A stretch of DNA of 62,618 nt from DATCZB01 sp035513215 (GTDB lineage Bacteria > Pseudomonadota > Gammaproteobacteria > Steroidobacterales > Rariloculaceae): contig DATKCK010000065.1 of the NCBI GenBank assembly GCA_035513215.1, positions 1 to 62,618 of the forward strand, given 5' to 3'. Position numbers and translations under genes: made by a program. This document shows, piece after piece, positions 26,399-35,500 of the stretch; position 1 is the stretch's first letter; every line of letters begins with the position of its first letter. Under the pieces are notes generated by a model. It searched no databases and was not told the DNA's origin. It was given only the letters and a program-made list of their open reading frames with translations.

Positions 26399-26781
26399 TT
26401 TTCGGCATCGGCACCGACGTGCTCGAGCTGAAGCGCATCGAGCGGGTCTATCGCCGCCACGGCGACCGCTTCGTCGAGCGGCTCTTGCTCGACGAGGAGC
26501 GGGCGCTGTTCGTCAAGGCGAAGAACAAGACGCGCTTTCTCGGCATGCGATTCGCGGCCAAGGAGGCCGTGGCCAAGGCGCTCGGCACGGGCTTCGGCAA
26601 CGGCATCTGGGTACGCGATGTCGGCTCCGTCCCGAACGCGCTCGGCCAGCCGCAGGTCATCTATTCCGAGCGCGGCCGCAAGGTCTGCGAGCGGCTCGGT
26701 GTCGGCGAGGGGTTCCTGACGCTGACCGACGAGGCCGGACTCGTCGTCGCCGTCGCCGTTCTGCTGCGCGGAACGCCTTGA
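26395..26781 (+). CDS. acpS: Holo-[acyl-carrier-protein] synthase
   Basis: AcpS transfers 4'-phosphopantetheine from CoA to ACP. The 128-residue protein begins MIFGIGTDVLELKRIERVY (metal-binding Asp in GTDV) and has RFLGMRFAAKEAVAKALGTG (the FAAKEA metal site). Length is normal. It overlaps pdxJ by 4 bases and the next gene by up to 4. Confidence 0.95.
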   Translation: MIFGIGTDVLELKRIERVYRRHGDRFVERLLLDEERALFVKAKNKTRFLGMRFAAKEAVAKALGTGFGNGIWVRDVGSVPNALGQPQVIYSERGRKVCERLGVGEGFLTLTDEAGLVVAVAVLLRGTP

Positions 26782-26792
26782 GGCCGGCGACG

Positions 26793-27578
26793 ATGAACGT
26801 GCTTTGTTTCGACATCGAAACCGTGCCGGATACCGAGTTCGGCCGCAGGCTCTACGACCTCGGCGATCTCGACGACGAGACGGTGGCGAAGGTCATGCGG
26901 TTCAAGCAAATGCAGGCGCGTGATTCGGACTTTCTGCCGCTGCTGCAGCACCGCGTAGTCGTGATCTCAGCCGTGCTGCGCAATGCCGATGGGCTGCACG
27001 TTTTCAGCCTCGGGCACGAGCAGGGCGGCGAGCGCGAAATCGTGCAGCGCTTTTTCGACGGGATCGAGCGCAAGACGCCGGACCTCGTCTCCTGGAACGG
27101 CGCCGGCTTCGATCTTCCGGTGCTGCATTACCGGGCGCTGAAGCACGGGATCACGGCCGCGCGCTATTGGGAAATCGGCGACACGGATCGCGACTACCGC
27201 TACAACAACTATTTGAGCCGGTTTCACTGGCGTCACATCGATCTGATGGACGTCCTGTCCGGCTACCAGTTCGGCGGCCGCGCTTCGCTCGAGCATGTCT
27301 CCCTGCTGCTCGGGTTGCCGGGAAAGCTCGGCATGAGCGGAGCGCATGTCTGGGACTACTATCTCGAAGGGCGCCACGAGGAGATCGAGCACTATTGCGA
27401 GACCGATGCGCTGAACACGTATCTGATCTATCTGCGTTTCGAGCTGATGCGCGGCACGCTCGATCGGACGCGTTACGAGCAGGAGGTCGGCCGCGTCCGG
27501 GAGAAAATCGAGCGCGCCGAGGAGCCGCACTGGCGGGAGTTCAGGGCCGCCTGGCAATCCGATGGCGATGCCGTCTAG
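26793..27578 (+). CDS. PolB-type 3'-5' exonuclease domain protein
   Basis: The 261-residue protein begins MNVLCFDIETVPDTEFG, the ExoI motif (DIE) of DnaQ/PolB-like exonucleases. ExoII is SWNGAGFDLPVLHYRAL and ExoIII is EIEHYCETDALNTYLIYLR (Y-x3-D). It belongs to the stand-alone PolB-like exonuclease family (DNA_pol_B_exo2). A DNA or RNA substrate is not established. A TTG at 26778 overlapping acpS is the alternative start; ATG 26793 gives the family-typical N-terminus. It overlaps rlmD by 17 bases. Confidence 0.87.
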   Translation: MNVLCFDIETVPDTEFGRRLYDLGDLDDETVAKVMRFKQMQARDSDFLPLLQHRVVVISAVLRNADGLHVFSLGHEQGGEREIVQRFFDGIERKTPDLVSWNGAGFDLPVLHYRALKHGITAARYWEIGDTDRDYRYNNYLSRFHWRHIDLMDVLSGYQFGGRASLEHVSLLLGLPGKLGMSGAHVWDYYLEGRHEEIEHYCETDALNTYLIYLRFELMRGTLDRTRYEQEVGRVREKIERAEEPHWREFRAAWQSDGDAV

Positions 27579-28905
27579 GGGAGCGGTCAAGGCGGCGACG
27601 AAGGAGGCACTCGGAGAATCCGTCGTTGCCGACGTCACCGATCTCAGTCACGACGGCCGCGGCGTCGCGGAGGTCGAAGGTCGCGCCGTTTTCGTGCCCG
27701 GCGCCTTGCCGGCCGAGCGCGTGCGGATCAGGACGCGCAAGCGCCGGCGGCGCTATCACGAGGCCGAGCTCGTCGAGATCATCGAGCGCTCGGCCGATCG
27801 GGTCGAGCCGCCATGCCCGTATTTCGGCATCTGCGGCGGCTGCGCGCTCCAGCACCTCGATTACCGCGCCCAGATCCTGTTCAAACAGGAGGTCGTCGCC
27901 GAAGCCCTGCGCCGGATCGGCGGCTTCGAGCCGCCCGCGTTCGAGGCCGCGATCACCGGCTCGCAATGGCACTATCGCCGTCGCGCCCGGCTCGGCATCA
28001 AGCATGTCGCCGGCAAGGGCCGCGTGCTCGTCGGATTCCGCGAGCGCGCCGCACCGCTTTTGACCGACATGCAGGCCTGCCGCATTCTCGCGCCGCCGAT
28101 GGACCGCCTGCCCGAGGTCCTTGCCGAGCTCGTCGCGGCGACTTCGATCAGGGGCCGCATTCCGCAGGCCGAGATCGCCGTTGGGGATGAAGCGGCCGCT
28201 GTCGTCCTGCGTGTGCTCGACCGGCCCGCGGGGAACGACGTCGACGTCCTGGCCTCCCTCAACGAGCGGCTCAACGTCGACGTCTATCTTCAGACGGGCG
28301 GTCCGGACACGATCGCGCCGATCGGCCGTCCGCCGCGCGAGCTCGGATATTCGCTCGGGCCCGGCGGCGTGCGCATCGTCTTCGAGCCTGGCGATTTCAT
28401 CCAGATCAATGCCGAGGTCAATCGCGCGATGGTCGCCGCCGCGATCGAATCGGCGCGTCTTGCCGCGAGCGACAAGGTGCTCGATCTTTACTGCGGGCTC
28501 GGTAACTTCAGCCTGCCGGTCGCAACGCGCGTGGCCGAGGTCACGGGCGTCGACGGCGCAGCGCCGCTCGTTGCCCGCGCCGGCGCCAACGCAAGGCGCA
28601 ACGGCATCGGCAACGTGAGCTTTCTGGCGGCGGATCTCTCGGAGCCCGGTTGGCCTTTCCTGAAACGGCCGTACGATGTCGTCTTTCTCGACCCTGCGCG
28701 CGCGGGCGCGGAGATCCCGGTTGCCGCCGTTCCGGACATGCAGCCGCGCCGCATCGTCTACGTGTCCTGTCATCCCGGCACGCTGGCGCGCGATGCGGGC
28801 GAGCTCGTCCATCGGCACGGCTACCGGCTGACATCCGTGCAGGCACTCGATATGTTTCCGAATACGCATCATGTCGAGGCGATTGCGGTGTTCGATCGTG
28901 ATTAG
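27562..28905 (+). CDS. rlmD: 23S rRNA (uracil-1939-C5)-methyltransferase
   Basis: RlmD makes m5U1939 in 23S rRNA. The 447-residue protein has an N-terminal TRAM domain (VADVTDLSHDGRGVAEVEGRAVFVPGALPAERV) and a [4Fe-4S] cluster motif, PCPYFGICGGCALQH plus a later Cys in MQACRIL. The SAM-binding motif is VLDLYCGLGNFSLPVA, and the catalytic Cys is in IVYVSCHPGTLARD. Start ATG 27562; ATG 27568 is possible. Confidence 0.95.
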   Translation: MAMPSRGAVKAATKEALGESVVADVTDLSHDGRGVAEVEGRAVFVPGALPAERVRIRTRKRRRRYHEAELVEIIERSADRVEPPCPYFGICGGCALQHLDYRAQILFKQEVVAEALRRIGGFEPPAFEAAITGSQWHYRRRARLGIKHVAGKGRVLVGFRERAAPLLTDMQACRILAPPMDRLPEVLAELVAATSIRGRIPQAEIAVGDEAAAVVLRVLDRPAGNDVDVLASLNERLNVDVYLQTGGPDTIAPIGRPPRELGYSLGPGGVRIVFEPGDFIQINAEVNRAMVAAAIESARLAASDKVLDLYCGLGNFSLPVATRVAEVTGVDGAAPLVARAGANARRNGIGNVSFLAADLSEPGWPFLKRPYDVVFLDPARAGAEIPVAAVPDMQPRRIVYVSCHPGTLARDAGELVHRHGYRLTSVQALDMFPNTHHVEAIAVFDRD

Positions 28906-28924
28906 CGTGGTTCGCGGGAGCGAT

Positions 28925-29410
28925 ATGGGCACGACGCCGGTGATCGTCATCGATGTCGCGACGCAAGCGCTTACGCTGACCGATGCCGGCGGCGCGGCGC
29001 GCCGTTACCCGGTTTCGACGTCGAGGTACGGCGCCGGTGAACGCGAGGGCAGCTACCAGACGCCGCGCGGCCGGCACCAGATCCGGGCCAGGATTGGCGC
29101 CGGCTGTCCGCCGGGCACCGTCTTCGTCGGGCGTCGCCCGACGGGGGAGATCTGGTCCGAGGCGCTCGCGGCGGCGTATCCGGATCGTGACTGGATACTG
29201 ACGCGGATCCTGTGGCTCTCGGGGCTCGAGCCGGGCGTCAATCGGCTCGGCAATGTCGATACGATGCGCCGCTACATTTATATTCACGGGATGCCGGACA
29301 CGGAGCTCTGTGGCGAGCCCGGCTCGATCGGATGCATCAGAATGCGCAACGACGACATCATAGAGCTCTTCGATCGGGTGGAAGTGGGCACGGTGGTCGA
29401 TATCAGGTAG
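28925..29410 (+). CDS. L,D-transpeptidase (YkuD domain) without visible signal peptide
   Basis: The 161-residue protein is essentially one YkuD domain: VIVIDVATQALTLTDAGG at the start, then the catalytic block YIYIHGMPDTELCGEPGSIGCIRMRNDDIIEL (HG...S-GC-RM, nucleophile Cys about residue 136). Such enzymes form 3-3 cross-links or attach lipoproteins to peptidoglycan. Start ATG 28925 has GGGAG four bases upstream. The extension to 28871 adds MSRRLRCSIVISVVRGSD, too short and too polar for a signal peptide. It lies between rlmD and the cytoplasmic muropeptide recycler nagZ. Confidence 0.85.
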   Translation: MGTTPVIVIDVATQALTLTDAGGAARRYPVSTSRYGAGEREGSYQTPRGRHQIRARIGAGCPPGTVFVGRRPTGEIWSEALAAAYPDRDWILTRILWLSGLEPGVNRLGNVDTMRRYIYIHGMPDTELCGEPGSIGCIRMRNDDIIELFDRVEVGTVVDIR

Positions 29411-29440
29411 ATGCTGTCTTCGCATCAGTGAGGTGAATGC

Positions 29441-30484
29441 TTGTCGATTGGCCCCTTGATGTTCAGCCTGAGAGGCTCGACGCTCGACGACGACGAGCGC
29501 GAGTGGCTTAAGTCGCCGTCTGCCGGCGGGGTGATCCTGTTCACGCGCAGTTTCGAAGACCCGGCGCAACTGAAGTCGCTCGTCGCCGAGATCCATGCGA
29601 TCCGCTCGCCTCCGCTGCTCGTCGCCGTCGATCAGGAAGGCGGCCGCGTCCAGCGGTTCAGGGAACCGTTCACCGTGCTGCCGCCGATGCGCTCGCTCGG
29701 CCATCGCTACGACATCGATCCGAAAGCCGCGCGTAAGGCGGCCGTCGATTTCGGCTGGCTGATGGCAGCGGAGCTTCTGGCCTTCGGCATCGATCTAAGC
29801 TTCGCTCCGGTCGTCGATCTCGATCTCGGGCTTGCCGAGGTCATTGGCGACCGCGCCCTGCACGCCGACGCCGAGGTCGTTGCCGAGCTTGCCGATGCTT
29901 TCGTCGACGGCATGCAGGCGGCCGGCATGGTGCCGACCGCGAAGCACTTTCCGACGCATGCCGGCGCTCATGCCGATTCGCATACGGACCTCGCCGTCGA
30001 TCGGCGCGATTACCCGGTGCTGTTCGACGACCTCTTGCCGTATCGCCGGCTGATCGCGGCCGGGCTGCATTCGATCATGGTCGGGCATGTCTCGTTCCCC
30101 CTGCTCGACGAGTTGCCGGCGAGCCTCTCGCGCTGGTGGATCGAGACCGAGCTTCGCGGCCGGATGCGGTTCTCGGGCGCCGTCATCTCCGACGACATGA
30201 GCATGGAAGGGGCTGCCGGGCAGGGCTCGATCGTCGAGCGCGTCGCGCTCGCGCTCGACGCCGGCTGCGATCTCGTGCTGCTTTGCAATTGCCCCCAGGC
30301 CGTACCGGGCGTCATCGACAGTCTCGAGCCGTTCAAGGATCCGGCGGCGCAACTTCGCCTGATGCGCCTTCGCGGCCGCGCCGGCCCGGACCTCGAAACG
30401 CTACGGCGATCGCCGCGCTGGATCCAGTCGAAACGATCGCTCGAGAGCCTCGTCGCAAAGCCTTCGCTGACGCTCGAAGGTTGA
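29441..30484 (+). CDS. nagZ: Beta-N-acetylhexosaminidase NagZ
   Basis: NagZ is a cytoplasmic family 3 glycoside hydrolase that removes GlcNAc from anhydro-muropeptides in cell-wall recycling. The 347-residue protein has VAVDQEGGRVQRF, the KHFPTHAGAHADSHTDL loop with the catalytic-loop Asp-His pair, and the nucleophile in FSGAVISDDMSMEGA (Asp). Start TTG 29441 with AGGTGA upstream. Its stop overlaps a possible small frame at 30481. Confidence 0.95.
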   Translation: MSIGPLMFSLRGSTLDDDEREWLKSPSAGGVILFTRSFEDPAQLKSLVAEIHAIRSPPLLVAVDQEGGRVQRFREPFTVLPPMRSLGHRYDIDPKAARKAAVDFGWLMAAELLAFGIDLSFAPVVDLDLGLAEVIGDRALHADAEVVAELADAFVDGMQAAGMVPTAKHFPTHAGAHADSHTDLAVDRRDYPVLFDDLLPYRRLIAAGLHSIMVGHVSFPLLDELPASLSRWWIETELRGRMRFSGAVISDDMSMEGAAGQGSIVERVALALDAGCDLVLLCNCPQAVPGVIDSLEPFKDPAAQLRLMRLRGRAGPDLETLRRSPRWIQSKRSLESLVAKPSLTLEG

Positions 30485-30606
30485 AGGCAAAGCACGTCCG
30501 GAGCGGCATTCGACGAGTTTCCCGACGGGGCCGGCCCGAGTTTGTGATCGCGTTCACCGACGAGGGTTGCCGGCTCATCCAAGATCGTCGGCTCAAGCAG
30601 GCCTGA
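30481..30606 (+). CDS. Possible 41-residue basic small protein
   Basis: A TTG overlapping the nagZ stop (TTGA) opens a 41-codon frame ending RLIQDRRLKQA. The first half is strongly basic (KAKHVRSGIRRVSRRGR). It fills most of the gap between nagZ and the PAS/GGDEF-like gene. I recognise no family. The coupling overlap is like those of real genes here, but it could be chance. Confidence 0.25.
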   Translation: MKAKHVRSGIRRVSRRGRPEFVIAFTDEGCRLIQDRRLKQA

Positions 30607-30614
30607 GCCGTGGC

Positions 30615-31559
30615 GTGGACCCGTTGGACAACGATCTTTTTTCCGAAATTGTCTCGATCAGCGCCGCAGGTCTGCTGGTCGTCGACGCTTCGGGTCCCGG
30701 CATCGAGATCGTCTACGCCAACCCGACCTACGAGACGGCTTCGGGTTTCGAGGCGGACGAGCTCGTCGGCACGTCGTGGCTGTCCTATCTCGCGGTCGAC
30801 GAGGGATCCCAGGAGCTGATCCGGCTCAAGCAGAGCATGGCGGCGGCTGACGCCCAGTCGCTGAGCCTCCCGTTCATTCGCAAGGACGGCGACATCTGGC
30901 TCGGGCGCATGCGCCTGACTCCGCTGAAGCATTCCGGCGACGAGCGCAGGCTCGTGCTCGTCGAGCATCGCAGCGAGGAGCGGCCGGCCGTCGAGGACGC
31001 CGAGCTGATGAAGCGCGCGCTCGGCATCGCGCGCAAGCGCATCGCGAGCCTCGATCGGACCGATGCGGTCACCGGCCTGATGTCGAGAACGCAGTTCTCG
31101 CTGATGCTGAAAAGGGAGATCGCTGTCGCCCGGCGCGAGGAGCGGACCTTGTGCCTGATGCTCTTCACTATCCCCGAGCTCGACGTCTATCGCCAGACCT
31201 ATGGCAACAACGCGGCCGACTCCTGTCTCAGGATGATCGGCGCGCAGATCGCGGGAACATTCCGCAGAGCCGGGGATCTCAGTGCCCGCATCGATGAGAG
31301 CACGCTCGCCGTCTCGGTCGCGGGCTACGAGGCGGACGAGGCCGCGGAACGCATCGCGCTCGTCGAACAGAAAGCGCGCAATCTCGGCCTGCACAATCCG
31401 CGCGGTCGCAGCGGGCGCTATGTCTTCGTTCAAGGCGTCGCCGTCGCGGCCGATCCCGACGTCGATGATGTCGAAGCGCTGATAGCCCGCGGCAAGGCGG
31501 CGCTCGAGAGCCGCGGCGACGGGGCGTCGCAGGCGGCTGCGGGACGCGGCTCCGCCTGA
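30615..31559 (+). CDS. PAS domain plus degenerate GGDEF domain protein
   Basis: The ~314-residue protein has an N-terminal PAS domain (SAAGLLVVDASGPGIEIVYANPTYETASGF...GTSWLSYL), then a helical linker, then a diguanylate cyclase fold from VTGLMSRTQFSLMLKREIAVARR onward. The GGDEF loop itself reads SARIDESTLAVSV where an active enzyme would have R-GGDEF-, and the metal-binding D-D-F-K motif reads FTIPELDVYRQTYGNN. It is therefore probably inactive as a cyclase. It could bind GTP or act as a sensor adaptor. The start is unsure: GTG 30615 or a nearby TTG. Confidence 0.75.
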   Translation: MDPLDNDLFSEIVSISAAGLLVVDASGPGIEIVYANPTYETASGFEADELVGTSWLSYLAVDEGSQELIRLKQSMAAADAQSLSLPFIRKDGDIWLGRMRLTPLKHSGDERRLVLVEHRSEERPAVEDAELMKRALGIARKRIASLDRTDAVTGLMSRTQFSLMLKREIAVARREERTLCLMLFTIPELDVYRQTYGNNAADSCLRMIGAQIAGTFRRAGDLSARIDESTLAVSVAGYEADEAAERIALVEQKARNLGLHNPRGRSGRYVFVQGVAVAADPDVDDVEALIARGKAALESRGDGASQAAAGRGSA

Positions 31560-31571
31560 GTCCCGTTGCGC

Positions 31572-32513
31572 TCAGCCGGCCGGACCGCCGGCGTTGCCGG
31601 CTTGCGTCCCGTCCTCGGCCTCCGGCGCCTGCGTGACCCGAACCAGGACGCTGAACAGCGGATGGTCGATCGCGACCAGGTCGCCGCTGCGAAACGCATT
31701 GTGCTCGGATTCGAGGCGATAGCGCTGCGCATACTCGAGCGGCGTCGGACCGAAACCGGGCGTGGACGTCCACAATGTTCCCCGGCCGTCGAGGAACTCG
31801 AGGTCGACGGCAGCGTGCAGGTAAGTTCCCCGATAGACCTTGATCGTGCCCCGGAGATTGACGATGCCGAGGCGGGCGAGATCGAGCGGCACGGCCCGAT
31901 TGGAATCGACGCCGGTCTGCACCCAGCCGACGTGACCGAGCAGCCGGTAAGGATTGCGATCGAGCCTGATGCTCGCATTGATCAGCTGGAGCTCGTCGGC
32001 CCGGAGAATGCGAAACCCGTCCGGTAGAGCGGCGTCGTCGGCCGATGCCGCGAAGGCCGGATCGCGGTCCTGGTCGGTCCACGGCTCGATCAGCTGCAGC
32101 CGGTCGCGCGGCTCTTGCAGCGTCTCGACGGCCTGCCCGTCACCGGCCGGTTGCCCGATCGCGACCGGCTGCGTCGCGTCACCCGCCGCGGCGGGCACGG
32201 CGTCTGCGGCGGCCGGCGCCGCCTCGACCGCCGGCGGCTCGCGATCGTCGAGGCCGCGGCGCGGATCGAAATCGCGGAGACTCTCGAGCTCGAGGCGCGG
32301 CAGCCGCAGCAGCGTCGGCGACGGCGCGTTAAGCGGCGTGTCCACGCCGTGAAAGAAGTCCTCCTCGGCCCGATTCCCGTTGACCCACTCGAACAGTATG
32401 ACTTCGACGTGATAGAGCGGATCCGGTTCGGGTTCCGGTGCCGTGCGATTGCTCTCCTGGGCCGACGCGGTGACCAGAAGCAGAGCCGGGACGATGGCTG
32501 TCAGCGTACGCAT
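31572..32513 (-). CDS. csiV: CsiV family protein (peptidoglycan-binding, exported)
   Basis: The 313-residue protein has a signal peptide (MRTLTAIVPALLLVTASAQ) and the mature start YHVEVILFEWVNGNRAEEDF. An Ala/Pro-rich insert follows (about 90-125), then a C-terminal domain with LINASIRLDRNPYRLLGHVGWVQTG and HVAVDLEF-like strands. This matches CsiV, first described in Vibrio for resistance to D-amino acids. It lies 23 bases after mfd on the same strand, and mfd-csiV pairs are common. The mechanism is not known. Confidence 0.82.
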   Translation of the reverse strand: MRTLTAIVPALLLVTASAQESNRTAPEPEPDPLYHVEVILFEWVNGNRAEEDFFHGVDTPLNAPSPTLLRLPRLELESLRDFDPRRGLDDREPPAVEAAPAAADAVPAAAGDATQPVAIGQPAGDGQAVETLQEPRDRLQLIEPWTDQDRDPAFAASADDAALPDGFRILRADELQLINASIRLDRNPYRLLGHVGWVQTGVDSNRAVPLDLARLGIVNLRGTIKVYRGTYLHAAVDLEFLDGRGTLWTSTPGFGPTPLEYAQRYRLESEHNAFRSGDLVAIDHPLFSVLVRVTQAPEAEDGTQAGNAGGPAG

Positions 32514-32536
32514 CGGCCGATTATAGCGCCTCGGCC

Positions 32537-35500
32537 TCAGGCAACCCTCGCCGCGTCGGGCGGCTCGGCGCCGAGGCGGATCAGCAGCCGCTCGAGCCGC
32601 TCGAGCCTGGCCTCTGCCGGCACCGGCGGATCCCAACGGAACCTGAGCCGATACGGCCCGTCGAGCGAGTAGCCGCCGTAGCCGTCGCCAACGAGCCTGA
32701 CCAGCGCCTCGGGATCGACGCTCGCATCCTTGCTGAACCGGATCGAGCCGCCCTTCGGGCCGGCGTCGAGCTTCTCGACGCGAAGCTCGGCTGCCAGCAG
32801 CTTGATCCAGGTCACTCCGAACAGCGCTTTGGTCGGCGCCTCGAGCAGGCCGAAGCGATTGATCATCTCGACCTCGAGATCCTCGAGCTCCTCCCGGGTC
32901 GCGGCATTGGCGATGCGCTTGTATTGCACGAGACGCATGTAGACGTCGGGCATGTAGTGCTCGGGGATCAGCACGGGGAGCCCCGTCTCGACCTCGGGTC
33001 CATGCCGGAACGGATCGTCGAGGGCGGGCTCGCGACCCGCCCTGAGCGAGGCCACGGCCCGCGCCAGGAGCTCGTTATAGAGCGTGAAGCCGATCGCCTG
33101 TATCTGCCCGCTCTGACCTTCGCCGAGGAGCTCGCCCGCGCCGCGGATCTCGAGATCGTGGGTCGCGAGCGCGAACCCGGAACCGAGGGCCTCGAGCGAA
33201 GCGACGGCATCGAGGCGTTTTGCCGCGTCGTCGGTCATCGCGCGCCGCGGCGGCGTCAGCATGTAGGCATAGGCCTGATGGTGCGATCGGCCGACGCGGC
33301 CGCGCAGCTGATGGAGCTGCGCGAGACCGAGACGGTCGGCGCGATTGATGACGATCGTGTTGGCCGTCGCCACGTCGATGCCGCTCTCGATGATCGTCGT
33401 GCAAAGCAGCACGGCGAAGCGCCGGTGATAAAAATCGAGCATGACGGTTTCGAGCTCGCGCTCCGACATCTGCCCGTGGGCAACGCGAATCTCGGTCTCG
33501 GGCAACAGATCACGGAGGCGTTCGGCAATTGCTTCGATGTTCTCGACGCGGTTGTGCACGACATAGACCTGGCCGCCGCGGCGCACCTCGCGCAGGACGG
33601 CCTCGCGGATGCCCTGGTCGGACCACTCGCCGACGAAGGTCCGGATCGAAAGCCGGTCCGCCGGCGGCGTCGCGATGATCGACAGATCGCGCAGGCTGCC
33701 GAGCGTCATATTGAGCGTGCGCGGTATCGGCGTCGCCGTCATCGTCAGCACGTGAACGTCGGCGCGGTAGCGCTTCAGAATCTCCTTGTGCTTGACGCCG
33801 AAGCGGTGCTCCTCGTCGATGACGACGAGGCCGAGATTCCTGAATCGGATGTCGCCCGACAGCAGCCGGTGCGTGCCGATCACGATGTCGACCGCGCCAC
33901 CGGCGATCCGGTCGACGACATGGGCCGCATCCTTGCGGCCCCGGAATCGCGAGAGATACTCGACCTCGACCGGCCAGTCGGAGAAGCGGTCGGCGAAGGT
34001 CTGGTGATGCTGCTGCGCCAGCAGCGTCGTCGGCACGAGGACCGCGACCTGATGTCCCGCCTCGACGGCGATGAAGGCGGCGCGCAGCGCGACCTCGGTC
34101 TTGCCGAAGCCGACATCGCCGCAGACGACGCGATCCATCGGCTTGCCCGAGGCGAGGTCGGCGAACACGTCGTTGATCGCGGCCTGCTGGTCGTCGGTCT
34201 CCTCGAACGGAAACTGCGCCGCGAAGCGCCGGTAGTCGTCGTCGATGCCGGCGATGCGCGTGCCTTCGCGCGCGGCTCGCTGGGCATAGAGATTCAAGAG
34301 CTCGGCCGCAACGTCACGCGCTTCGCGCGCGGCCTTGCGCTTGGCCTTTTGCCACTGATCGGAGCCGAGACGATGCAGCGGCGCCTCGTCCGGCGACGCG
34401 CCCGTATAGCGCGTGACGAGATGAAGGCTCAGCACCGGCACGTAGAGCTTGTCGCTGTCGGCATACTCGAGCAGCAGGAACTCCGTTGCCGTGCCGTCGA
34501 CTTCGAGCGTTTTGAGCCCCTGGTAGCGACCGATGCCGTGATGCTCGTGCACGACGGGGGCGCCGATCGAAAGATCGGTCAGCTCGCGGATGATCGCTTC
34601 GGGATCGCGCGCGCGGCGCCTGCGGCGCGCCTGTTGCCGCGGGCGCTCGAGGCCGAGCTGCTCGGCTGTGACGATCCGGATGCCGCGCGCGGGCAGATTG
34701 AGTCCTTGCTCGAGCTCGCCGGCCGCAACCATCAGCGCATCGTCGTGGTCGAGGAAATCCTGCCAGGACCGCGCCGCGACGGCGTGGTAAGCGCGGCCCC
34801 GCAGGAGCTCGAGCAGCACCTCGCGGCGGCCGGGCGATGAGGCCAGCAACAGGCTGCGTGTCCCGCCCGGCGCCTCGATCCAGCGTCTGATGCGGTCGAT
34901 GTCGTCGACGACGCCGCCGCTCAACGGGTGCGACGTCTCGATGTCGACGACGTCGCCGTCGGCGGCTCCGGGATCGTTGGTCAGCCTGATCGTGCGGCGC
35001 GCGCCGAGCGACTGAACGATGTCCTGCGGCGCCACGAAGGCCTCGTGCGGGCCGAGCACGGGACGCTCCGCGTCGTGACGCAGTTGCTCGTAGCGCTGGC
35101 CGATCAGCTCGCCGGCGTCGACGAGGCCGTCGAGCGCGTCGCCGAGCACGATGACGAGGCCGTCGCCGGGCAGGTAGTCGAAGAGCGACACGGTCTCGTC
35201 GAAGAACAACGGCAGGTAGTACTCGATCCCGGCCGGGAGCTGCGCGTCCGAGATGTCGCGGTAGACCGGGCAGCGGCCGGGCTCGACCGGAAACGCCTCG
35301 CGAAAGCGCTGGCGAAAGCTCCGAATCGCGTCGGCGTCGAAGGGGAATTCCCGCGCCGGCAGAACGCTGATGCGGTCCTGGTCGGTATCGGCGATTTGCG
35401 TCTCGGGATCGAACAGGCGCAGCGATTCGATCTCACGATCGAAGAGATCGATCCTGACGGCACGTCTGGCGCCCGCGGGAAAGATGTCGATGACGGCCCC

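Noticed and set aside
32924..34840. 638-codon plus-strand frame opposite mfd
   Set aside because: mfd has all its helicase motifs on the minus strand. This frame shows no known motifs.
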